Source: Pseudomonas mandelii (GTDB lineage Bacteria > Pseudomonadota > Gammaproteobacteria > Pseudomonadales > Pseudomonadaceae). From it: a DNA stretch of 64,000 nt. The stretch lies in the NCBI RefSeq assembly GCF_006438925.1, contig NZ_RCZA01000009.1:186300-250299 (forward strand). The letters run 5' to 3'. The position numbers and the translations under genes were made by a program. The notes beneath the pieces are model-generated. The model saw nothing but the letters and a program-made list of their open reading frames with translations. It made no database searches and was not told the origin of the DNA. Shown piece by piece: positions 9,257 through 16,771 of the stretch. The number at the start of each line of letters is the position of its first letter. Position 1 is the stretch's first letter.

Positions 9257-10111
9257 TCAGCCATTCATGCTCTGAAAATGCTCGAGCATTCGCTGCGCAT
9301 CCGGCACCACGCCACTGAACAACTCAAACGCCTTCACCGCCTGAAACACGGCCATGTTGCCGCCATCCAGCGTGCGACAACCCAACGCGCGGGCGTTGCG
9401 CAGCAGTTCGGTTTCCAGCGGGAAGTAAACGATCTCCGCCACCCATAACTCACCTCGAAGCAGCTCCACCGGCACTGGCATGCCCGGCAGTTTTTTCATG
9501 CCCATGGGGGTGGTGTTCACCAGACCGTCAGCCTGGGCCAGGGTGCTCGGCAAGTCATGGCCCGCCACAGCCCGACCGACGCCGAAATGTTGATTGAGAT
9601 TGTCCGCCAGGCTCTGGGCACGGCTGATCTCCACGTCGAAAATGGTCAGCAGCTGTACACCTTCACTCAAGAGGGCATGGGCCACTGCCGCGCCAGCGCC
9701 ACCGGCGCCCATTTGCACGACGCGTTCAAGGGCAACGCCCTTCAAGCCACGACGGAAACCTTCGGCAAAGCCCAGGCAGTCGGTGTTGTGGCCGATGCGT
9801 TTGCCGTCCTTCAGCACAACCGTGTTCACCGCCCCAATGCCGCGGGCTTCCGCAGACAATTCGTCGAGCAGCGGGATGATCGTCTGCTTGCACGGAAAGG
9901 TGATGTTCAGGCCGGTGAAGTTCATCCGCTCGGCGGCTAACAGCAGGTCGGGCAGGGCGCCGCTGTCGAGTTTCAACGGGTCCAGATCGATCAGGCGATA
10001 GAGGTAACGCAAACCCTGGGCATCGCCTTCATGCTCGTGCAGCGCCGGGGTGCGGGAAGCCTGGATGCCGGCGCCGATCAGTCCGGCCAGTACAGCGTTG
10101 GTCTGAGTCAC
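9257..10111 (-). CDS. quinate/shikimate dehydrogenase (AroE superfamily, QsuD/RifI-like)
   Basis: 284 residues. The substrate domain begins GLIGAGIQASRTPALHEHEG, where biosynthetic AroE has a SKSPxxHN-type motif. This SRTP...HExEG form matches catabolic NAD-dependent quinate/shikimate dehydrogenases such as Corynebacterium QsuD. The catalytic Lys is in NITFPCKQ, the Asp in HNTDCLGF, and the Rossmann loop is GAGGAGAAV. It oxidises quinate to 3-dehydroquinate and/or shikimate to 3-dehydroshikimate. The GTG start at 10111 has an AAGG site and lies 5 bases after the aroQ stop; no ATG fits. It is the second gene of an aroQ-dehydrogenase operon. Annotation simply as aroE would mislead. Confidence 0.85.
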   Translation of the reverse strand: MTQTNAVLAGLIGAGIQASRTPALHEHEGDAQGLRYLYRLIDLDPLKLDSGALPDLLLAAERMNFTGLNITFPCKQTIIPLLDELSAEARGIGAVNTVVLKDGKRIGHNTDCLGFAEGFRRGLKGVALERVVQMGAGGAGAAVAHALLSEGVQLLTIFDVEISRAQSLADNLNQHFGVGRAVAGHDLPSTLAQADGLVNTTPMGMKKLPGMPVPVELLRGELWVAEIVYFPLETELLRNARALGCRTLDGGNMAVFQAVKAFELFSGVVPDAQRMLEHFQSMNG

Positions 10112-10116
10112 CGCCT

Positions 10117-10557
10117 TCACCCCTTCAAACGTTGGCTGAAATGCTCCAGCGCCAGGCGATAGCCATGGCTGCCGAAACCGGCCATCACCGCCGTGGCAAT
10201 GGCCGACACAAAAGAGTGGTGGCGGAAGGGTTCGCGGGCATGAACGTTGGACAGGTGGACTTCGATCACCGGCAATTCGCTGGCGACCAGGGCATCGCGG
10301 ATCGCGACCGAGGTGTGGGTCCAGGCGGCCGGGTTGATGACGATCCCGGCGCAACGGCCGCGCGCGGCGTGAATCCAGTCGAGCAGTTCGCCTTCATGAT
10401 TGGTCTGGCGAAACTCCACCGCCAGGCCGAACTCTTCGGCGGCACGACCGCACAAGGCTGAGATGTCGGCCAGGGTTTCGTGGCCGTAAGTCGCCGGTTC
10501 ACGGGTGCCGAGCAGGTTCAGATTCGGGCCGTTGAGCACCAGAACGATAGGGGGCAT
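10117..10557 (-). CDS. aroQ: type II 3-dehydroquinate dehydratase, likely catabolic
   Basis: 146 residues, the normal size for a type II dehydroquinase. Family motifs are LVLNGPNLNLLGTREPATYG, with the catalytic Arg19 and Tyr24 loop, then NPAAWTHTS and EVHLSNVHAREPFRHHS. It interconverts 3-dehydroquinate and 3-dehydroshikimate. The ATG at 10557 follows GGAGAG and is preferred over one 30 bases upstream. Its pairing with a QsuD-type dehydrogenase, and the shared operator motif with quiC, point to quinate degradation rather than aromatic amino acid synthesis. An AATAATAA motif directly before the ribosome site suggests Hfq/Crc repression. Confidence 0.92.
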   Translation of the reverse strand: MPPIVLVLNGPNLNLLGTREPATYGHETLADISALCGRAAEEFGLAVEFRQTNHEGELLDWIHAARGRCAGIVINPAAWTHTSVAIRDALVASELPVIEVHLSNVHAREPFRHHSFVSAIATAVMAGFGSHGYRLALEHFSQRLKG

Positions 10558-10571
10558 CGGGGTCTCTCCAC

Positions 10572-10582
10572 TTATTATTTTT
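10572..10582 (-). promoter_or_regulatory. Hfq/Crc-type A-rich motif before aroQ
   Basis: The mRNA reads AAAAATAATAA directly upstream of the aroQ ribosome site (GTGGAG). It contains two overlapping AANAANAA matches and ends 15 bases before the start codon. Confidence 0.5.
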
Positions 10583-10619
10583 GGCATTGGCCGAGGGTTT
10601 CAGCTTGTGGAGATAAATT

Positions 10620-10637
10620 GTACTAGCTGGTTAATTT
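10620..10637. promoter_or_regulatory. candidate TetR operator, copy 2
   Basis: GTACTAGCTGGTTAATTT upstream of aroQ. It is identical at 15 of 18 bases to the reverse complement of the site at 6298-6316, and lies where a repressor of the aroQ-dehydrogenase operon would bind. Confidence 0.55.
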
Positions 10638-10697
10638 GGTCAATTGAAGAGACGGTTATCAGGGTTAATGTGTGCGGTGATCGGACGGTTTCGGCTT

Positions 10698-11609
10698 TCA
10701 GCGAGGCAGATGCTCAACCAGAAAATCGATGAACGCCCTTAAACGCAACGGCATATGGCGAGTTTGCGGGTAGAGCAGGGTGAACGGCCGCGAGCGACCG
10801 CCATAGGGCTTGAGCACTTCCACCAGCGAGCCATCGGCCAATTCGTTTTCGACGATGAAACGATAGGTCTGGAACAATCCAGCCCCGTGTTTGGCCAGGG
10901 TCACCCCACCCAGTACGTCGTCGGAACAACTGAGATTGCCCTCGGCCAGAATCTCCCGGTGCACGCCATTGTCGTTGAACAGCCAGGCAATCCGCCGACC
11001 ACTGCTGGGCAATTCGTACTGGATGCACTCGTGCTGTTTAAGATCATCCAGCGTTTGTGGAATGCCCGCGTGCTTGAGGTAGTCAGGACTGGCAATCATC
11101 ACCAGCGCGGCGTCTTCCAACTGTCGGGCGATCAGGCCGGAATCCGGAATCGCCCGCACGCGGATCGCCATGTCATAGCCTTCACCGACGAAATCGATGT
11201 TGCGATTGCTGATGTGCGACTCGACCTTCACCGCTGGAAAGCGTGCCCGAAAAGCCGGCAACAACGGCAGAATCCGGTGATGGGCATAGGTGGTGGGAAT
11301 GCTGATGCGCAAGGTGCCGGAAGGCTGTTGCTGCTGACCCATGACCTCACGCTGGGCCTCGACCAGTTGCGCCAGCGCCTGGCGACATTCCTCGTAGTAC
11401 CGGCGACCACTGTCGGTCAGTTTGACGCTGCGGGTGGTGCGGGCGAACAACCGCACGCCCAGGCGTTCCTCCATGCGCGACACCGAGCGGCTCACGGCTG
11501 CCGGCGTCACGCCCGCGACCAGCGCGGCGGCGGTAAAGCTTCCGGCTTCGGCGGCCAGGCAAAACAGCTCGATGCTGCCCAGTTGAAGATCGTCGAATTG
11601 TCGCTGCAT
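10698..11609 (-). CDS. LysR-family transcriptional regulator
   Basis: 303 residues. The LysR winged helix-turn-helix (about 8-65) contains FCLAAEAGSFTAAALVAGVTPAAVSRSVSRMEERLGVRLFARTTRSV-type sequence, and a substrate-binding domain (about 95-300) follows. It is divergent from the tautomerase gene with a 133-base spacer, the classic arrangement for a LysR protein and its target, so the tautomerase is the likely regulated gene. It belongs to the large CrgA-like group. The inducer is unknown. Confidence 0.87.
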   Translation of the reverse strand: MQRQFDDLQLGSIELFCLAAEAGSFTAAALVAGVTPAAVSRSVSRMEERLGVRLFARTTRSVKLTDSGRRYYEECRQALAQLVEAQREVMGQQQQPSGTLRISIPTTYAHHRILPLLPAFRARFPAVKVESHISNRNIDFVGEGYDMAIRVRAIPDSGLIARQLEDAALVMIASPDYLKHAGIPQTLDDLKQHECIQYELPSSGRRIAWLFNDNGVHREILAEGNLSCSDDVLGGVTLAKHGAGLFQTYRFIVENELADGSLVEVLKPYGGRSRPFTLLYPQTRHMPLRLRAFIDFLVEHLPR

Positions 11610-11742
11610 GATTGATTACACCGAGGATCAAATAAAGTGTGTGAGTCAGTATTTATCAGATGCCTGCACACAGATACAGTGAGTTCGTGATGAGCAGCGG
11701 CAAGCAGTAAGCCTTTCTTAACCAGCAAGCAGGAGAACCAGC

Positions 11743-11949
11743 ATGCCTTTCGTCAGCGTACGTATTACCCGCGATGGTGTGACCCGGGAGCAGAAGGCCC
11801 AGGTCATCGCTGAAATTACCGACACCTTGAAGCGCGTCCTTGGCAAGCCTCCGGAGCTGACCCACATTGTGATCGAGGAAGTCGACACGGATAACTGGGG
11901 GTATGCGGGCATCACCACCACCGAGTATCGAAAAAACCAGTCGGGTTGA
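11743..11949 (+). CDS. 4-oxalocrotonate tautomerase-family protein
   Basis: 68 residues. It begins MPFVSVRITRDGVTREQKAQ: after Met removal the N-terminal Pro is the catalytic base of this superfamily, which carries out keto-enol tautomerisation. The single beta-alpha-beta unit is complete, and the enzyme is expected to be oligomeric. It has a good ribosome site (AGGAGAA, about 8 bases). It lies divergent from a LysR gene and is followed by an intrinsic terminator, so it is a one-gene unit. The substrate is unknown; no aromatic meta-cleavage genes lie nearby. Confidence 0.88.
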   Translation: MPFVSVRITRDGVTREQKAQVIAEITDTLKRVLGKPPELTHIVIEEVDTDNWGYAGITTTEYRKNQSG

Positions 11950-11969
11950 TTTCCTGACAAGCCAAGACA

Positions 11970-11992
11970 GCCGTCCTCGGGACGGCTTTTTT
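11970..11992 (+). terminator. intrinsic terminator after the tautomerase gene
   Basis: 7-bp stem GCCGTCC/GGACGGC with a TCG loop, followed by six T residues. Confidence 0.88.
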
Positions 11993-12141
11993 GTAGGCGC
12001 GAGGAAAGGATTGCTTACCATTTTGCGGTGTTATCCACCGGCTCGAGCCGAGCCTTGGCGCTAGTCTCAAAAGTCGCAGTGATGATTCAACACGGCGCCA
12101 GTTATCGGATTTTCCAGGGAATGTCGGGTCTTCGGGCTCAT

Positions 12142-12160
12142 TAACCTAACGGATGGGTTA
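12142..12160. promoter_or_regulatory. small inverted repeat before the DUF4160-like gene
   Basis: TAACC and GGTTA arms flank a 9-base spacer immediately before the start codon at 12163. It could be an autoregulatory operator of the two-gene module, as is usual for toxin-antitoxin pairs, but the arms are only five bases. Confidence 0.25.
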
Positions 12161-12162
12161 GC

Positions 12163-12591
12163 ATGAGATTATTCAGCTACAAAGGGTTTTCAATGGTGAT
12201 CATGTTGCGCGATGAGCACTGCCCGCCGCATGCACATGTGGATGCCGGAACCTGGAGTGCGCGCTTCAAATTCAGCTTCTGGCACAACAGTGTCGAGCTG
12301 TGGGACGTGGTTCCTCATTCTCGCAGGCCACCTGTGGCGGTGCTGGAAGGGTTGCGTCACGCGCTCGGACAACCCGCTCATTTGCGCCGCGCTCGGTGTT
12401 TCTGGTGGGACAAGCTGCACACGGTCTGCCTCGATCATCAGATATGGGACTGGCAAACCAGCGAAGTGGTGGTGGTAAAAAGGGTCGCCAGTACGACCTG
12501 CATGATTGGCTCGGCTTGCTATGAGCCCGCGACGAACAAGACCCTACTGGCGCTGATGGGCGTTCCGGAGGGCGTGGAGATCGAACTATGA
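12163..12591 (+). CDS. DUF4160-like protein, first gene of a two-gene module
   Basis: 142 residues. The N-terminal 60 residues match the DUF4160 pattern: an opening F-x-G-F segment, then a short acidic loop with EHCPPHAHV, where histidines and prolines are conserved. No catalytic function is established. Trp-rich stretches (FWHNSVELWD, CFWWDK, IWDW) follow. The stop overlaps the next gene's ATG (ATGA), so the two are translationally coupled. DUF4160 and DUF2442 genes are often adjacent and behave like a mobile toxin-antitoxin type unit; here the function is inferred. Nothing nearby looks phage-derived. Confidence 0.7.
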   Translation: MRLFSYKGFSMVIMLRDEHCPPHAHVDAGTWSARFKFSFWHNSVELWDVVPHSRRPPVAVLEGLRHALGQPAHLRRARCFWWDKLHTVCLDHQIWDWQTSEVVVVKRVASTTCMIGSACYEPATNKTLLALMGVPEGVEIEL

Positions 12592-13034
12592 AAACGATAA
12601 CAGCAAAAATGTTGGTGGATCGGCCCGTAACCGAAGCCGTGCTGGATGAAGCCATCCAGCGTGGGCAAGTGCGCCACAAAGGCGGTCTGCAGGCGACTTC
12701 GGTGACCTTTGTGGAACCGTGCCTGGCGGTCGGTTTCATTGATGGCAGTGGCGTGCTGTTGCCCGTGCAGCACTATCCGGAATTCGATGATTTCGACGTC
12801 GAGGATTTCGCAGACCTGAAAGTCGGCTTTTCCGGGACAGCCCTTTGCCACGAGGGTAAGGATCTGCAGGTCTCCATCGCCGGGATGGTTTCGGCCAGCA
12901 AGCCGCTGATGGATATGGCCGCGTCGGTCATCGCCTCGCGTAATGGTCGCCAAAGCAGCGCCGCCAAAGCAGAGGCTGCGCGGGCGAATGGCCGTAAGGG
13001 CGGGCGTCCGCGCAAGACAGATACCACCCTTTAA
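12588..13034 (+). CDS. DUF2442-like protein, second gene of the module
   Basis: 148 residues. The middle part (about 35-95) follows the DUF2442 pattern: a beta strand with FIDGSGVLLPV, then a GTALCHEGKDLQVSI strand that replaces the family's GxxIxWPDGxDL. The C-terminus ends in a basic tail, AARANGRKGGRPRK, of the type seen on DNA-associated antitoxin-like proteins. It may be the DNA-binding or neutralising partner of the upstream product. It overlaps that gene by 4 bases and ends before a terminator shared with trmA. The N-terminal 35 residues match nothing I recognise. Confidence 0.68.
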   Translation: MKTITAKMLVDRPVTEAVLDEAIQRGQVRHKGGLQATSVTFVEPCLAVGFIDGSGVLLPVQHYPEFDDFDVEDFADLKVGFSGTALCHEGKDLQVSIAGMVSASKPLMDMAASVIASRNGRQSSAAKAEAARANGRKGGRPRKTDTTL

Positions 13035-13042
13035 GCACGCAC

Positions 13043-13066
13043 AAAAAAGCCGTCGTGATGACGGCT
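13043..13066 (-). terminator. terminator of trmA (possibly bidirectional)
   Basis: 7-bp stem AGCCGTC/GACGGCT. The six A residues at 13043-13048 give a U tract for transcripts from the minus strand (trmA stops at 13089). It also follows the plus-strand DUF2442-like gene. Confidence 0.75.
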
Positions 13067-13088
13067 GATTTGTATCTGGCGCCAGCAA

Positions 13089-14168
13089 TTACCGGCGGGT
13101 CAACAACACCCCGGATTCCATGTGATGGGTCCACGGGAACTGGTCGAACATTGCGCATCGGGTGATGCGATGGGTGTCGTGCAACTGGGCGATGTTGGCC
13201 GCCAGGGTTTCCGGGTTGCAGGAGATGTAGAGGATGTTGTCGAAGCGACGGGTCAGCTCGCAGGTGTCCGGATCCATGCCGGCGCGAGGTGGGTCGACGA
13301 AGACGCTACCGAACTCGTAGCTCTTCAGATCGATACCGTGCAGACGACGGAACGGACGAACTTCGTTCAGGGCTTCGGTCAGCTCCTCGGCGGACAAGCG
13401 CACCAGGGTGACGTTATCCACAGCGTTTTCGCTGAGATTGCTCAACGCGGCGTTGACCGACGCCTTGCTGATTTCGGTGGCCAGCACTTTGCGTACGCGC
13501 GTCGCGAGCGGCAAGGTGAAGTTGCCGTTGCCGCAATACAGCTCCAGCAAATCGTCGGTGCGATCGCCGAGTGAGTCGTAAGCCCAGTTGAGCATCTTCT
13601 GGTTCACGGTGCCGTTGGGCTGGGTGAACGCGCCTTCCGGCTGACGATAGCTGAAGGTGCGGCCGCCGACGTCCATCTGCTCGATCACGTAATCGTGACC
13701 GATCACTTCGCGTTTGCCCTTGGAGCGGCCGATGACGCTGACGTTCAGGTCAGCTGCCAGTTTCGACGCTGCCGAGTGCCAGTGCTCGTCCAGCGGGCGG
13801 TGATAGCACAGCGTGATCATCGCATCGCCGGCCAGGGTGGTCAGGAACTCCACCTGAAACAGCTTGTGGCTGAGGGCCGCACTGGCTTGCCACGCTGCCT
13901 TCAGCTGCGGCATCAACTCGTTGATGCGCAGGCTGGCGATCGGGAATTCTTCGATCAGGATCGGTGTGCGCTTGTCTTCCTGGGAAAACATCGCGTAGTG
14001 ACGCTCGCCGGCTTCGCGCCATAGGCGGAATTCGGCGCGCAGGCGGAAGTTTTTCAGCGGCGAGTCGAACACCGCAAGTTCTGGCGCACCGAAGGGGGCC
14101 AGCAGGTCACGCAGGCGCGTGACCTTCTCTTCGAGCTGAACGGCGTAAGCCTGGGAATCAAAAGTCAT
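13089..14168 (-). CDS. trmA: tRNA (uracil-54-C5)-methyltransferase
   Basis: 359 residues. TrmA makes ribothymidine at position 54 of the T loop, using S-adenosylmethionine and a covalent Cys adduct. The SAM motif is LLELYCGNGNFTLPLA, the DPPRAG motif is present, and the catalytic Cys is in ILYISCNPETL near the C-terminus. The ATG at 14168 matches the family N-terminus MTFDSQAYAVQL; a start 12 bases upstream is less likely. Its start overlaps the NCS2 permease stop (ATGA), so the two form one operon with the permease first. Confidence 0.95.
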   Translation of the reverse strand: MTFDSQAYAVQLEEKVTRLRDLLAPFGAPELAVFDSPLKNFRLRAEFRLWREAGERHYAMFSQEDKRTPILIEEFPIASLRINELMPQLKAAWQASAALSHKLFQVEFLTTLAGDAMITLCYHRPLDEHWHSAASKLAADLNVSVIGRSKGKREVIGHDYVIEQMDVGGRTFSYRQPEGAFTQPNGTVNQKMLNWAYDSLGDRTDDLLELYCGNGNFTLPLATRVRKVLATEISKASVNAALSNLSENAVDNVTLVRLSAEELTEALNEVRPFRRLHGIDLKSYEFGSVFVDPPRAGMDPDTCELTRRFDNILYISCNPETLAANIAQLHDTHRITRCAMFDQFPWTHHMESGVLLTRR

Positions 14169-15460
14169 GCGTTGAACCAACCCAACTTGATCACGAACAG
14201 AATCGACAGAATCACCAGTGCCGGGTTCAGCTCACGGCCGCGGCCGGACAGCAACTTGATCGCGGTCCAGGAGATGAAACCGAAGGCGATGCCGTTGGCG
14301 ATGGAATAAGTGAACGGCATGGCCAGAGCAGTGACCACGACCGGTGCGGCGACGGTGATGTCGTCCCAGTCTATTTCGGCCAGGCCGGATGTCATCAATA
14401 CCGCGACGAACAGCAGTGCAGGCGCGGTAGCAAAGGCTGGAATGCTGGCCGCCAATGGCGAGAAGAACAGCGCCAACAGGAACAGAATCGCCACGACAAC
14501 GGCAGTCAGGCCAGTGCGGCCACCGGCACTCACGCCGGCTGCGGATTCGATGTAGCTGGTGGTGGTCGAGGTGCCCAGCAAGGAACCGGCCATGGCCGCG
14601 GTACTGTCGGCGATCAGGGCGCGCCCCATTTTCGGCATGTGGCCGTCCTTGCCCATCAGGCCCGCGCGCTTGGCGACGCCGATCAGGGTGCCGGAGTTGT
14701 CGAACAGGTCGACGAACAGGAAGGCGAAAATCACGCTGACCAACCCGATGTCGAGGGCGCCCTTGATGTCCAGTTGCAGGAAGGTCGGGGCCAGGGACGG
14801 CGGCATCGACATCACGCCGCCGAACGGGGTGAAACCCATCAGGATCGAAACGATGGTCACCGCCAGAATGCCGATCAGTACCGCGCCGCGCACTTTCAGT
14901 GCTTCAAGCGCCACGATCAGGGCAAAGCCGAGGGTCGCGAGGATCGGGGCCGGTTGTTTCAAATCGCCGAGGCCGACCATGGTTGCCGGGTTGCTCACCA
15001 CGATGCCCGCGTTATGCAGGGCGATCAGGGCCAGGAACAGGCCGATACCGGCGGCAATCGCCGAACGCAGCGGCAACGGGATGCTGTTGATGATCCATTC
15101 GCGGATGCGGAAGATCGACAGCAGGAAGAACAGCACTGCCGAAATGAACACCGCACCCAGCGCCACTTGCCAGGTGTGGCCCATGTGCAGGACCACGGTG
15201 TAAGTAAAGAAGGCGTTCAAGCCCATGCCCGGCGCGAGAGCGATCGGGTAGTTGGCGATCAGGCCCATCACCGTGGAGCCGATGGCGGCTGCCAGACACG
15301 TGGCGACGAACACCGCGCCCTTGTCCATGCCGGTCTCACCGAGGATGCTCGGGTTGACGAACAGAATGTAGGCCATGGCCAAAAAGGTCGTGACGCCCGC
15401 CAGAATCTCGGTCCGCACGTTGGTGTTGTGTGCCTTGAGTTGAAACAGCCTTTCCAGCAT
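14165..15460 (-). CDS. NCS2-family purine permease (AdeP/GhxP-like)
   Basis: 431 residues, about 12-14 transmembrane segments. It starts MLERLFQLKAHNTNVRTEIL and contains TFLAMAYILFVNPSIL and the family signature around GTSTTTSYIESAAGVSAGGRTGL. It belongs to the adenine/guanine/hypoxanthine proton symporters (AzgA type). The ribosome site is GGGGAG. The leader carries a 9-bp stem next to this site. It is the first gene of an operon with trmA, linking purine uptake and RNA modification only by position. The exact purine specificity cannot be told from the sequence. Confidence 0.88.
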   Translation of the reverse strand: MLERLFQLKAHNTNVRTEILAGVTTFLAMAYILFVNPSILGETGMDKGAVFVATCLAAAIGSTVMGLIANYPIALAPGMGLNAFFTYTVVLHMGHTWQVALGAVFISAVLFFLLSIFRIREWIINSIPLPLRSAIAAGIGLFLALIALHNAGIVVSNPATMVGLGDLKQPAPILATLGFALIVALEALKVRGAVLIGILAVTIVSILMGFTPFGGVMSMPPSLAPTFLQLDIKGALDIGLVSVIFAFLFVDLFDNSGTLIGVAKRAGLMGKDGHMPKMGRALIADSTAAMAGSLLGTSTTTSYIESAAGVSAGGRTGLTAVVVAILFLLALFFSPLAASIPAFATAPALLFVAVLMTSGLAEIDWDDITVAAPVVVTALAMPFTYSIANGIAFGFISWTAIKLLSGRGRELNPALVILSILFVIKLGWFNA

Positions 15461-15479
15461 GTCTGCTCCCCGTGGCGCG

Positions 15480-15538
15480 CCAGGCGCCGTGAATGTATCG
15501 ACCTCAACAGCAAAGCACAGACCGCTACTGGCGCCTGG
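15480..15538 (-). promoter_or_regulatory. candidate structured leader of the NCS2 permease gene
   Basis: CCAGGCGCC (15480-15488) and GGCGCCTGG (15530-15538) are exact reverse complements. They enclose 41 bases immediately upstream of the ribosome site. In RNA this stem would sit beside the start region and could control translation. I see no match to the purine riboswitch core. Confidence 0.4.
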
Positions 15539-15675
15539 TAATTTTCTGTGGGTCGGAAAAAGCCGCGCATCATACCAGCAGCGTGGGGCTATGGCTGCTT
15601 ATGGCTGCGATCGTCGTCGATGTTTTGCGGTAAAGCCAAGTGCGCCATACTGCGCGCTGATTTTGGGGGGGACTT

Positions 15676-16131
15676 ATGTATCGCATGAATAAACGTCTGA
15701 TGGCCGTATTCGCAATGGCGATCGCCATGTTCCTGGGGGCACACACCGCCTCGGCTGCATCGGCGGCGCCGTTGAGTCAGGTGAAGGTACTCAAGGTCGA
15801 GTCGCCGAGCTGTGGTTTTGAAGACATTGCGCAGGGGCAAGAGCAAACCCGCTGCAATCACAGCGGTCCGAACATCAAGGTCTACGTGCTGGAAGTCGGT
15901 TACGGTCGTAGCGCGCATGTCGGGCTGGACGGTTTTGAAGTGAACGGCACCCGGACCCCGGTCTGTGCTTTTGATAATGGCAACCTGACTGAGTGCACCG
16001 TCGGGAAAAAAACCGTCGGCTATCTGTACGTCTTCGATCTGGCGGGTAAACAGGAAGGCACGTTCACCTTCAGCAACACGTCGATCAACGCGCCAGGCAA
16101 TACGCTGTCGACGCAGCTTTACATCAAGTAA
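15676..16131 (+). CDS. secreted protein of unknown function
   Basis: 151 residues. A Sec signal peptide (about 1-28, ending in ASAA) is followed by a beta-rich mature domain with Cys in SPSCGFED, TRCNH, VCAFD and ECTVG, which may form two disulfides in the periplasm. I do not recognise a characterised family. The ATG at 15676 follows a G-rich ribosome site; an alternative start 9 bases downstream gives MNKRLMAV. It stands alone between the divergent NCS2 permease and the DJ-1-like gene. Confidence 0.7.
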   Translation: MYRMNKRLMAVFAMAIAMFLGAHTASAASAAPLSQVKVLKVESPSCGFEDIAQGQEQTRCNHSGPNIKVYVLEVGYGRSAHVGLDGFEVNGTRTPVCAFDNGNLTECTVGKKTVGYLYVFDLAGKQEGTFTFSNTSINAPGNTLSTQLYIK

Positions 16132-16197
16132 CGGCGGGCTCGAACAAGGGGCAGGAAAGCTGACTACGCTTTAAAGATCATCCAGTGGACTGCGCCC

Positions 16198-16749
16198 ATG
16201 ACCTTTAGAGCTCTGATTACCCTCGCCGAGGGCATCGATGACCTGCAATCAGTGACCCTGATCGATGTGCTACGCCGTGCCAAGGTTGAAGTGGTGGTGT
16301 CCAGCATCGAAGGGCGGCGCATGCTCACCTGCGCACGCGGCACCCGAGTGACGTCCGATGCGATGCTGGTGGACGTGCTGGCACAGCCGTTCGATCTGAT
16401 CGTCCTGCCCGGTGGTGCCGTGGGGGCGCAACATCTGGCGGCGCATCAGCCCCTGCAACAATTGATCAAAGATCAGGCGGCGGCCGGGCGTCTGTTCGCC
16501 GGCATCGCCGAGGCCCCGGCGGTGGCGCTGCAAGCCTTTGGCGTACTGCGTCAGCGGCGCATGACCTGCCTGCCATCGGCCAGCCATCAACTGTTGGGGT
16601 GCAACTTCGTCGATCAACCGGTGGTGGTCGATGGCAACTGCATCACTGCCCAAGGTTCAGGGGCGGCATTGCAATTCGCCCTGACGCTGGTGGAACAACT
16701 CTGCGGTAAGGCCAGGCGAGCGGCGGTTGCGGGGGAGTTGGTGGTCTAG
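16198..16749 (+). CDS. DJ-1/PfpI-family protein lacking the elbow cysteine
   Basis: 183 residues of the DJ-1/YajL type. The N-terminus has the conserved AEG with Glu11 and the DVLRRAKVEV helix-strand. The nucleophile elbow, normally AICAxP, reads AGIAEAP, so the catalytic Cys is Ala104. The fold seems complete and ends in the usual GSGAALQFALTLVEQL helix. DJ-1 homologues act as chaperones, glyoxalases or repair enzymes through that Cys, so this copy is probably non-enzymatic or uses another residue. It may act as a regulator or scaffold. It converges with the MFS gene. Confidence 0.8.
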   Translation: MTFRALITLAEGIDDLQSVTLIDVLRRAKVEVVVSSIEGRRMLTCARGTRVTSDAMLVDVLAQPFDLIVLPGGAVGAQHLAAHQPLQQLIKDQAAAGRLFAGIAEAPAVALQAFGVLRQRRMTCLPSASHQLLGCNFVDQPVVVDGNCITAQGSGAALQFALTLVEQLCGKARRAAVAGELVV

Positions 16750-16771
16750 AGAGTGCCCCGGACAAACTGCT

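Noticed and set aside
9257..10111. Standard biosynthetic AroE call for the dehydrogenase
   Set aside because: The substrate-binding start (SRTPALHEHEG) and linkage to quiC and aroQ fit catabolic QsuD/RifI-type enzymes better.
12163..13034. Phage or plasmid remnant around the DUF4160-DUF2442 pair
   Set aside because: No integrase, transposase, direct repeats or tRNA were seen beside it; only the gene pair itself looks accessory.
15461..15675. Known purine riboswitch before the NCS2 permease
   Set aside because: The leader has a stem but I cannot place the conserved three-way junction or loop-loop bases, so I report only a candidate leader.
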